A stretch of 5,647 nt of DNA, from NCBI GenBank assembly GCA_002455755.1, contig DKLL01000207.1, forward strand, positions 11,777-17,423. Reading direction: 5' to 3'. Of this stretch, positions 1 through 5,216 are shown one piece after another. The DNA is from Acinetobacter sp. UBA6641. GTDB lineage: Bacteria > Pseudomonadota > Gammaproteobacteria > Pseudomonadales > Moraxellaceae. Both the position numbers and the translations under genes were made by a program. Position 1 is the first letter of the stretch; every line of letters begins with the position of its first letter. A model generated the notes under the pieces. That model searched no databases. It worked only from the letters and a program-made list of their open reading frames with translations, and was not told the DNA's origin.

Positions 1-1
1 C

Positions 2-643
2 AGTGCACGTCATTGCCAGCTCTGGCAGGTCAAGGTTGAATCGACGGCTCAAGAAAAAGCTTTGGCAGATTGGGCGCAGCACTATACCGTTGCAACGCCT
101 AAAGGTGATTTAAGCATTTGCGCCTTGCCTGGTGTATTTAGCCAGAATCGCCTAGATGTTGGTACAGCAGTATTTTTACCATTTTTATCTCAAGTCACTT
201 CAGGTAAAATTGCCGACTTTGGTTGTGGTGCCGGAGTGATCAGTGCTTATCTGGCGAAACTGAATCCTAAAAACCGCATTTTTGCGCTGGATGTCGATGC
301 TTTTGCCTTGGCTTCTACCCGCATGACCTTTGAAAAAAACAGCCTCTCACCAGAACAGCTGGAAATTACTGCGGTTACTGGCATTGAAGATGCGCCGCTT
401 TTCTTGCATGCCATCGTCAGCAATCCCCCATTTCATCAAGGCATTCAGACCAATTACGATGCCAGTGAAAACTTGTGTAAGACTTCACGCCGTCATTTAA
501 AATCGGGTGGTGAACTCTGGATTGTGGCAAACCGTTTTTTAAATTATCCATTACTCATTGAACAAAGCTTTGGCCAGTGTACAACCAAAGCAGATCAACA
601 AGGCTTTAAAGTGCTGTTCGCTAGCACTGAAAAGAAATCTTAA
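2..643 (+). CDS. rsmC: 16S rRNA (guanine-1207-N2) methyltransferase RsmC, 3' part only
   Basis: The reading frame is open from base 2, so the gene begins outside the window; the last 213 residues are present. RsmC uses S-adenosylmethionine to methylate the N2 of G1207 of 16S rRNA in the small ribosomal subunit. What is seen: the family segment [12 protein letters not shown] just before the catalytic Rossmann fold, the SAM-binding motif DFGCGAG (bases 215-235), an acidic strand end ALDVD, and the catalytic NPPFH motif (bases 422-436) typical of N2-guanine methyltransferases. The end ([16 protein letters not shown], then an FKV strand) matches the E. coli RsmC C-terminus closely. E. coli RsmC is about 343 residues, so the missing part is most of the N-terminal degenerate methyltransferase domain. 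An internal TTG at 62 is only an artefactual start. The stop overlaps the Shine-Dalgarno sequence of lysP, suggesting one transcript. Identity is confident; the specific target base is inferred from the family. Confidence 0.93.
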   Translation, partial: SARHCQLWQVKVESTAQEKALADWAQHYTVATPKGDLSICALPGVFSQNRLDVGTAVFLPFLSQVTSGKIADFGCGAGVISAYLAKLNPKNRIFALDVDAFALASTRMTFEKNSLSPEQLEITAVTGIEDAPLFLHAIVSNPPFHQGIQTNYDASENLCKTSRRHLKSGGELWIVANRFLNYPLLIEQSFGQCTTKADQQGFKVLFASTEKKS

Positions 644-647
644 GGAA
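642..647 (+). promoter_or_regulatory. Ribosome binding site of lysP, overlapping the rsmC stop codon
   Basis: AAGGAA lies six bases before the ATG at 654 and shares bases with the rsmC TAA (641-643). It fixes the lysP start at 654 rather than the in-frame ATG at 558, which lies inside rsmC and would add 32 residues that the LysP family lacks. The overlap implies that ribosomes ending rsmC could reinitiate at lysP. Confidence 0.8.
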
Positions 648-653
648 CAACGG

Positions 654-2120
654 ATGAGCGAAACTCAATCTGCACATTTAAAGCGTAAGCTGGGTGCACG
701 TCATTTGAATATGATCGCCATTGGTGGTTCTATCGGTACAGGCTTATTCCTGGCTTCTGGTGCAACAATTGCCAATGCCGGTCCGGGCGGTGCTTTACTG
801 GCTTACTGTCTGATTGGGATCATGATTTATTTCTTGATGACCAGTCTGGGCGAGCTTGCGACACATAATCCCACTTCAGGTGCCTTCTTTACCTATGGCA
901 CCAAATATGTGGAAGGCGGTTTTGGATTCGCCTTAGGCTGGAACTATTGGTACAACTGGGCCATTACGGTTGCATTTGAGCTGGTTGCCGTTCAGTTCAT
1001 TATGAAATTCTGGTTTCCGGATATTCCCGGATTCTACTGGAGTGCCATTTTTCTTGCCGTGATTTTTGCCATTAACTCGCTCACAGTTAAAGGCTTTGGT
1101 GAAAGTGAATTTTTGTTCTCACTGGTTAAAGTCATTGCCATCATTGTCTTTATCATTATTGGCATTGCCATGATTGTAAAAATCATGCTGACTCCGAATA
1201 TGCTGACTTTTGCCAACTGGACCAAAGGTGAAGCTCCTTTTGTCGGCGGCTTTCAAGCGCTAATCGGGGTTGCCATGATTGCTGGATTCTCCTTCCAGGG
1301 CACCGAAATGGTGGGTGTTGCCGCAGGTGAATCCAAAAATCCCAAAAAGACCATTCCAATTGCGATTAAACAGATTTTCTGGCGAATTTTACTGTTTTAT
1401 GTCGTGTGTATTTTCATTATCGGCACTTTGGTGGCCTATGATGATCCTCGCCTTTTACAAGCTGCATCGAGCGAAGACATTACCCTATCACCCTTTACCT
1501 TCTTATACGAACAGGCGGGATTTGCCTTTGCAGCCAGTTTGATGAATGCGGTGATTTTAACTGCCATTTTATCTGCTGGTAATTCAGGCATGTATTCTTC
1601 TACCCGTATGCTGTTTGACATGGCACGTAAAGGCAGTGCGCCAAAATTATTTGCACGTCTGGACCCCCGTGGCGTACCGATGAATGCCCTCTATGCCACC
1701 ACTGCCATTGCAGCGCTTTGCTTCTTGACCACCTTTATTGGTGAACAACAAGTATTTAACTGGTTGTTAAATATGTCAGGCATGTGCGGATTTATTGTCT
1801 GGCTCGGGATTGCCATTTCACACTACCGTTTCCGTAGAGGTTATTTGGCACAAGGTTATAAACTGGAAGATTTAGCCTATAAAGCCAAGTTTTTCCCATT
1901 TGCCCCTTGGTTTGCATTTATCCTGTGTTCAATCATTATTCTGGGTCAAAACTACGAAGCACTGATTGGTGGAAAAGTTGATTGGTTAGGTCTGCTGTCT
2001 ACTTATATTAGTATTCCATTATTCCTGTTGATTTGGTTAGGGTATAAGTGGAAAAACAAAACCAAGTTGATTTCTTATCAAGACATGGATGTTAAACCCA
2101 TGAATCCCGATCAGGACTAA
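654..2120 (+). CDS. lysP: Lysine-specific permease LysP (APC superfamily, AAT family)
   Basis: This inner-membrane symporter has 488 residues (E. coli LysP has 489) and is expected to take up L-lysine with protons. Sequence signs, by residue: a short cytoplasmic N-terminus, then the APC signature GGSIGTGLF (24-32) in the broken first membrane helix; AGPGGALLAY (42-51); SLGELA with Glu67; GFALGWNYWYNW (91-102); FSFQGTE (212-218) in helix 6, followed by GVAAGES; then FWRILLFYV, MNAVILTAILSAGNSGMYSSTRML, and near the C-terminus LGIAISHYRFRRGY and LGQNYEA. About twelve hydrophobic helices are visible. These segments match E. coli LysP almost word for word, more closely than other basic or aromatic amino acid permeases, so lysine is the best substrate call, though not proven. 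It starts 10 bases after rsmC with no room for its own promoter in the gap, and ends at a strong terminator. No lysine riboswitch or operator is visible upstream. Another cationic amino acid remains possible as substrate. Confidence 0.93.
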   Translation: MSETQSAHLKRKLGARHLNMIAIGGSIGTGLFLASGATIANAGPGGALLAYCLIGIMIYFLMTSLGELATHNPTSGAFFTYGTKYVEGGFGFALGWNYWYNWAITVAFELVAVQFIMKFWFPDIPGFYWSAIFLAVIFAINSLTVKGFGESEFLFSLVKVIAIIVFIIIGIAMIVKIMLTPNMLTFANWTKGEAPFVGGFQALIGVAMIAGFSFQGTEMVGVAAGESKNPKKTIPIAIKQIFWRILLFYVVCIFIIGTLVAYDDPRLLQAASSEDITLSPFTFLYEQAGFAFAASLMNAVILTAILSAGNSGMYSSTRMLFDMARKGSAPKLFARLDPRGVPMNALYATTAIAALCFLTTFIGEQQVFNWLLNMSGMCGFIVWLGIAISHYRFRRGYLAQGYKLEDLAYKAKFFPFAPWFAFILCSIIILGQNYEALIGGKVDWLGLLSTYISIPLFLLIWLGYKWKNKTKLISYQDMDVKPMNPDQD

Positions 2121-2131
2121 ATCTGGTATTC

Positions 2132-2161
2132 AAAAAAAACAGCCTTCGGGCTGTTTTTTTT
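2132..2161. terminator. Bidirectional intrinsic terminator between lysP and the hydrolase
   Basis: A perfect inverted repeat: CAGCC (2140-2144), tetraloop TTCG, GGCTG (2149-2153), flanked by eight A on the left and eight T on the right, which extend the pairing to 13 bp. The plus-strand RNA ends in a U-tract after a UUCG-capped stem; the minus-strand RNA gives CGAA in the loop and also ends in U. It lies 11 bases after the lysP stop and 13 bases after the hydrolase stop, so it can end both convergent transcripts. Confidence 0.93.
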
Positions 2162-2174
2162 ATTTGTGTTACCA

Positions 2175-3002
2175 TCAGTGATGTGCCAGAAACTCCTTCA
2201 AAACGAAACTGACTTCATTTTTATGGGTGGTACATAATCCATGTGGCGCTCCCTTAATTTGCTCTTCTACACCCTGTTGTAGAAGTTTGACTGTCTGTTG
2301 ACTACAAATTTCAGGTGGTACAATTTCATCGGCAGTCCCATACAGCACCAAAGTAGGAATCGTGATTTGTTTTAAATCTTCACGTAAATCTGTTTCTGAA
2401 AAAGCATGAATACAGTCGTAATGTGCTTTGATTGAACCTTGCATGGCAATCCGCCAAAAATTTTGTATCACACCTTCCGAGGTTTTATTTAAAAGTTTGT
2501 CATAGCCATAAAACTGTTTGGCAAAATCTAGATAAAAATCAGCTCTGTTATCCAGTAAATTTGCCCGCATTTCATCAAAAATATCTGGATCAACGCCATG
2601 TGGATTATCATCTCGCCAAATCAGTAAGGGAGTAACAGCCGCAATCAAGGCCAGTTTAGTGACTTTATGCTGGCCATATTTTGCCGTATAACGGGTGACC
2701 ACTGCCCCACCGGTAGAATGTCCGACTAAAGCAAACTCAGTTAAACCAAGGTGCTCAATGAGTTGATGCATATCTTGCGCATATTGATCAATGGTATGTC
2801 CAGCCCAAGGCTGGCTCGACCGTCCATGACCACGCCGGTCAAATGCAATGACCCGATAACCATGCTCGGCAAGAAATAACATTTGATCTTCAAAAGCATC
2901 ACTGGATAAAGGCCATCCATGGGAAAAAACCACTACGGGACCATTGCCCCAATCCTTGTAATAAATCGAGGTTCCATCTGTGGTGGTTAACATGTGCGTC
3001 AT
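2175..3002 (-). CDS. Alpha/beta hydrolase of the cofactor-free (non-heme) chloroperoxidase / aryl esterase group
   Basis: A 275-residue single-domain serine hydrolase with no signal peptide, so probably cytoplasmic. Visible landmarks: oxyanion strand FSHGWPLSSD (26-35); FDRRGHGRSSQPW (54-66), a hallmark of the non-heme chloroperoxidase/esterase group; nucleophile elbow GHSTGG (94-99) with Ser96; acid in YGTADEIVP with Asp225; and GAPHGL with His254. Between them lies the cap region with NPHGVDPDIFDEMRANL and AHYDCIHAFSETDLREDLK, also typical of the group. Such enzymes hydrolyse small esters or lactones and perhydrolyse carboxylic acids, which is what gives the haloperoxidase activity; the natural substrate cannot be read here. 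The start at 3002 has GAGG (3011-3014) eight bases upstream; Met4 is an alternative. It follows ompA on the same strand but is separated by a terminator, so it probably has its own promoter, although I found no convincing one in 3015-3097. It converges with lysP. Confidence 0.88.
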   Translation of the reverse strand: MTHMLTTTDGTSIYYKDWGNGPVVVFSHGWPLSSDAFEDQMLFLAEHGYRVIAFDRRGHGRSSQPWAGHTIDQYAQDMHQLIEHLGLTEFALVGHSTGGAVVTRYTAKYGQHKVTKLALIAAVTPLLIWRDDNPHGVDPDIFDEMRANLLDNRADFYLDFAKQFYGYDKLLNKTSEGVIQNFWRIAMQGSIKAHYDCIHAFSETDLREDLKQITIPTLVLYGTADEIVPPEICSQQTVKLLQQGVEEQIKGAPHGLCTTHKNEVSFVLKEFLAHH

Positions 3003-3097
3003 TTTTTCACCCTCTTTTTATTGTGTATATGGGTGTTTATTAGAACAACATCAAAATAAAACTCTGTATTAAACAGGTTATGCTTATGTAGCCTACA

Positions 3098-3125
3098 AAA
3101 AAAGCAGCCTTACGGCTGCTTTTTT
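3098..3125 (-). terminator. Intrinsic terminator of ompA
   Basis: Perfect inverted repeat GCAGCC (3104-3109), loop TTAC, GGCTGC (3114-3119), flanked by six paired A and six paired T, giving a 12-bp stem. Read on the minus strand it comes 19 bases after the ompA stop codon and ends in seven T (3103-3097). The symmetry means it could also stop plus-strand RNA, but no plus-strand gene leads into it. It separates ompA from the downstream hydrolase gene. Confidence 0.92.
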
Positions 3126-3144
3126 AGATCAGTTCAATAATGCA

Positions 3145-4206
3145 TTATTGAGCTGGAGCTTGTTGAGCAGGTTCTGCAACAACAGTACGGCTACCAGAGA
3201 TAGTCGCGAATACGCGACGGTTCATAGCACGGCCTTCTTTAGTGTTGTTGTCAGCAATCGGTTGATCCCAAGCGAAACCTTGAGTAGACAAACGAGCTGG
3301 ATCTACATTGTATTCATTTACAAGTGAAGATTTAACAGAGTTAGCACGAGCTAAAGATAAACGTTCGTTCAATGCACGTGGACCAGTGTTATCTGTGTGA
3401 CCTTCGATGCGAGCAGTAGCGTTTGGATATTCAACTAACTTCTCAGCAACTTTAGCGATTTCTGGTTTGTATTGGTCTTTGATGTTTGATTTGTTGGTAT
3501 CAAAGAACACACGAAGTTCCATGTTAAGGTCTTCAGTCAACTCTTGTGGAGCTGGTTGAACTGGAGCTACAGGCTCAACAGGAGCAACTTCTACTACAGG
3601 AGCAGCTGGCTTCAAGTGACCACCAAGAACTACGTTAAGACCAGCTAAAGCTGTGTAGTTCCAGAAATCTTCATCGATGTTATAAGTAGCACGAGCTTCA
3701 GTACGTAGAGATAAAGCATCGTTTAAGCGCCAGAAAGCACCTAGACCAGCATTACCCAAAGTACCTTCTTCTTCAAGACCACGAGTATCGCGGCCAGCAG
3801 CACTATCAAGCTCATATTTATAGTGACCGGCACCTAATAATACGTAAGGCTTGATTTTGCTGTCATAGTTTTTAGTGATCAAATCAGAAGTAGCATAGAA
3901 GTTACCATTGATTTGAGACTGTTTATAGTCAGCGCTACCACCACCAACAAGATCAGAATCACCTTTTACCTGGTTGTATTCAGCTTCAAAGCCTAACCAT
4001 GGAGTTAATTCAACACCAAGAGCAGCACCAACGAACAAATCGTCTTGAAGCTCTTGACCACCATTAGTTAAGTTGCCACGGCTGTTGTTGTGTTGAGTGT
4101 CTTGGAAAGTATAACCAAGCATTAATGGAGTAACAGTTACGCCAGCGTTAGCAGCTGCTAAAGGTGCAGCAACGAGCATTGCTAAAGCAATACGACTCAT
4201 TTTCAT
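3145..4206 (-). CDS. ompA: Outer membrane protein OmpA (Acinetobacter Omp38 type)
   Basis: A 353-residue outer membrane protein that anchors the membrane to peptidoglycan and forms a slow porin. Signal peptide 1-21 (cleavage after ANA, mature start GVTVTP). Residues 22-198 form the eight-strand barrel, with variable loops near 36-54, 82-97 and 132-148. Residues 200-221 are a Pro/Ala/Val linker. Residues 223-340 are the OmpA-like domain, with [16 protein letters not shown] (270-275), LSLARANSV and NRRV (329-332). Asp272 and Arg287 correspond to the A. baumannii Asp271/Arg286 pair that binds diaminopimelate, so anchoring should be intact. The tail (341-353) is Ala/Gln/Pro-rich. The start is set at 4206: GGAGGA (4219-4214) sits seven bases upstream and the signal peptide begins MKMSRIAL; an in-frame ATG at 4230 would place eight polar residues before it. 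Codons favour GGT, GCT, CGT and AAC, as in highly expressed genes. It is divergent from fimT, with its own promoter and terminator, so probably monocistronic. Confidence 0.97.
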   Translation of the reverse strand: MKMSRIALAMLVAAPLAAANAGVTVTPLMLGYTFQDTQHNNSRGNLTNGGQELQDDLFVGAALGVELTPWLGFEAEYNQVKGDSDLVGGGSADYKQSQINGNFYATSDLITKNYDSKIKPYVLLGAGHYKYELDSAAGRDTRGLEEEGTLGNAGLGAFWRLNDALSLRTEARATYNIDEDFWNYTALAGLNVVLGGHLKPAAPVVEVAPVEPVAPVQPAPQELTEDLNMELRVFFDTNKSNIKDQYKPEIAKVAEKLVEYPNATARIEGHTDNTGPRALNERLSLARANSVKSSLVNEYNVDPARLSTQGFAWDQPIADNNTKEGRAMNRRVFATISGSRTVVAEPAQQAPAQ

Positions 4207-4213
4207 GGATTTA

Positions 4214-4219
4214 TCCTCC
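4214..4219 (-). promoter_or_regulatory. Strong ribosome binding site of ompA
   Basis: On the minus strand the bases read GGAGGA, seven bases before the ATG at 4206-4204. It is near the anti-16S consensus and rules out the longer start at 4230, whose ATG lies upstream of this site. Confidence 0.85.
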
Positions 4220-4245
4220 AGAGATAACAATTGTTGTTCAAGCTC

Positions 4246-4279
4246 AAGCCTAGAATTTGACTATTTCTGAGATAGGCTT
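4246..4279 (-). other. Possible stem-loop in the ompA mRNA leader
   Basis: AAGCCTA (4246-4252) and TAGGCTT (4273-4279) are perfect reverse complements, seven bases each, separated by 20 bases. In the predicted ompA transcript they lie in the 5' leader, some 40-75 bases before the start codon. This may be a stabilising or regulatory hairpin of a long-lived mRNA, or chance pairing; only the pairing itself is seen. Confidence 0.4.
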
Positions 4280-4307
4280 TCCTTTACCCCAGTTTTATTC
4301 TTAAGCT

Positions 4308-4320
4308 ATTCACAGTGAAT
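4308..4320. repeat. Perfect 13-bp dyad across the ompA -10/start region (operator candidate)
   Basis: ATTCAC-A-GTGAAT is a perfect inverted repeat with 6-bp arms. Its right edge overlaps the proposed ompA -10 hexamer (4319-4324) by two bases, and the rest covers the predicted transcription start. A protein bound here would block RNA polymerase. No regulator can be named from the sequence. Confidence 0.45.
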
Positions 4321-4347
4321 CATACAAACACTTTATTTTTTTTCCAA
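4319..4347 (-). promoter_or_regulatory. Sigma-70 promoter of ompA
   Basis: On the minus strand: -35 TTGGAA (4347-4342), a spacer of exactly 17 bases rich in A, and -10 TATGAT (4324-4319, five of six consensus bases). Transcription would begin near 4312, giving a leader of about 105 bases. A weaker alternative lies upstream: TTGTCA (4383-4378), 17 bases, AATTAT (4360-4355). Positions are from pattern matching only. Confidence 0.65.
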
Positions 4348-4350
4348 GTG

Positions 4351-4369
4351 CTTGATAATTTTAATCAAG
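4351..4369. repeat. Inverted repeat just upstream of the ompA -35 element
   Basis: CTTGAT (4351-4356), seven A/T bases, ATCAAG (4364-4369): perfect 6-bp arms ending three bases before the -35 hexamer. The site could bind a dimeric regulator or act as an AT-rich upstream element; AT-rich DNA makes chance dyads common. Confidence 0.35.
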
Positions 4370-4381
4370 TAAATTATTGAC

Positions 4382-4419
4382 AAAATTACTTACAATTTCC
4401 GTTGTAATTCGGTAATTTT
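4382..4419. repeat. Nested dyad in the ompA/fimT divergent region
   Basis: An inner repeat TTACAA-TTTCCG-TTGTAA (4390-4407) is enclosed by an outer repeat AAAATTAC (4382-4389) and GTAATTTT (4412-4419), the right side carrying four extra bases (4408-4411). Together 14 base pairs can form. It lies about 35 bases upstream of the ompA -35 and 160 bases upstream of fimT. Operator, hairpin or chance cannot be told apart here. Confidence 0.4.
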
Positions 4420-4580
4420 TTACTCAATTTATTCTTATGGATAGCTTATTGTCACTTGCAAATTATTTTAACAGCTTTCTTAAAAGTTAAGTAATAAATA
4501 TTACCAACAAAAAACAATTAAAAAACAAAATATTAATAACACAAATAATTAAAAAAAAATATCTTACAGGATCACTTTAA

Positions 4581-5102
4581 ATGCTTTTTCAACAAAAAAA
4601 TGGTTTTACCTTAGTTGAGCTAATCGTTACTTTGGCTATTTTTGCAATCCTGGCGACCATTGCTTTGCCTTATTTTCAAGAAATGAAACCCAAACAGGAA
4701 GTCAATAACACTACCAACAAACTGATTGCAACGATTCATTTCGCCAAATCTCAAGCTGCTCTTTATCATAGCAATGTGGTACTGTGCCCAAGTCAAAATA
4801 AGGTGAATTGTCAAACAAGCCAATGGACCGCCGGTTTACTTGTTTTCCTGGATAGCAATAAAAATAGACAAATTGATACAGGTGAAAAAATAATTTATAC
4901 AGAATCAACCAATTTAAAGTATGGGCATTTAGAATGGAGAGGAACTTTAAGGGTTCCCAGCTTGACTTTTCAGGCTGAAAATGGTCTTCCGATAGGTTCA
5001 AACGGCAGTTTTTATTACTGTTCAATATTTTCAGATCATCACAAGAAACTGGTACTTAGTGCAATGGGGCATATGCGGATAGAAAACCTGGCCATCTGCT
5101 AA
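4581..5102 (+). CDS. fimT: Type IV pilus minor pseudopilin, FimT/FimU-like (GspH family)
   Basis: A 173-residue prepilin-like protein. The N-terminus is a class III signal: leader of eight residues ending in Gly8, then FTLVELIVTLAIFAILATIALP with the conserved Glu at mature position 5 (Glu13). Prepilin peptidase should cut after Gly8, and the hydrophobic helix (9-30) sits in the inner membrane before assembly. The globular part follows the FimT/GspH pattern: VVLCPSQNKVNC (Cys69, Cys77), QWTAGLLVFLDSNKNRQID (81-99), and a C-terminal pair Cys147/Cys173 that could form a disulfide. Family members prime type IV pili, and FimT is linked to DNA uptake. The DNA-binding motif described for FimT, GRxR, reads GHMR here (163-166). 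An in-frame TAA directly precedes the ATG, and AGGA (4568-4571) is nine bases upstream, so the start is firm. It stands alone, without other pilin genes alongside. FimT versus FimU assignment is moderate; pseudopilin identity is strong. Confidence 0.85.
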   Translation: MLFQQKNGFTLVELIVTLAIFAILATIALPYFQEMKPKQEVNNTTNKLIATIHFAKSQAALYHSNVVLCPSQNKVNCQTSQWTAGLLVFLDSNKNRQIDTGEKIIYTESTNLKYGHLEWRGTLRVPSLTFQAENGLPIGSNGSFYYCSIFSDHHKKLVLSAMGHMRIENLAIC

Positions 5103-5131
5103 GAACTTGTCAGTCTAAAGACGTAGTGCTC

Positions 5132-5165
5132 TTGCTCTTTATTCCGGCTCATTTTTCAATATACT
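5132..5165 (+). promoter_or_regulatory. Weak candidate promoter for the thiolase gene
   Basis: TTGCTC (5132-5137), 17 bases, TTCAAT (5155-5160) is a loose sigma-70 match; the better -10 hexamer TATACT (5160-5165) has no good -35 at normal spacing. No hairpin terminator is visible between fimT and the thiolase (5103-5216), only a 4-bp GTCT/AGAC pairing, so read-through from fimT is possible. Confidence 0.25.
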
Positions 5166-5216
5166 GCTTATGCTTGGAAAATAATTCCCTAAAAATTAAA
5201 TCTCGGAGAAAGAACA

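Larger units (their letters stand above)
4207..4580. other. Divergent ompA/fimT intergenic region, strongly AT-rich, no gene
   Basis: A 374-base gap with no plausible coding frame on either strand. The half near ompA (4207-4347) holds its ribosome site, leader and promoter. The middle (4351-4419) holds two dyads. The half near fimT is extremely AT-rich: bases 4492-4568 contain no G on the plus strand and only nine C. A perfect TTGACA occurs on the plus strand at 4377-4382, but the only good -10 match (TGTAAT, 4403-4408) is 20 bases away, so I do not call a fimT promoter. The composition would suit a nucleoid protein such as H-NS, which is an inference. Confidence 0.7.

Noticed and set aside
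558..653. N-terminal extension of the permease from an upstream in-frame ATG
   Set aside because: It lies inside rsmC, lacks a convincing ribosome site, and adds 32 residues with no counterpart in LysP; the ATG at 654 has a clear Shine-Dalgarno and the family N-terminus.
1034..1225. Short minus-strand ORF within lysP
   Set aside because: It is the antisense shadow of membrane-helix codons of lysP, with no ribosome site and no recognisable domain. The same holds for 1279-1542, 1436-1621, 2432-2635, 4620-4823, 4711-5025 and 5417-5635.
4207..4230. ompA start at the upstream ATG (4230)
   Set aside because: It puts eight polar and charged residues before the signal peptide, and the strong GGAGGA lies downstream of that ATG, pointing to 4206.
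4221..4235. Resemblance of GATAACAATT to a lac operator half-site
   Set aside because: A ten-base chance match; no LacI-type context and located inside a leader rather than at a promoter core.
4238..4249. Tandem direct repeat TCAAGC-TCAAGC in the ompA leader
   Set aside because: Only two 6-base units; too short to separate from chance, and no link to a known regulator.
4377..4408. Plus-strand promoter TTGACA...TGTAAT for fimT
   Set aside because: The spacer is 20 bases, outside the usual 16-18, so it was not called despite the perfect -35; the TTGACA is also part of the AT-rich dyad area.
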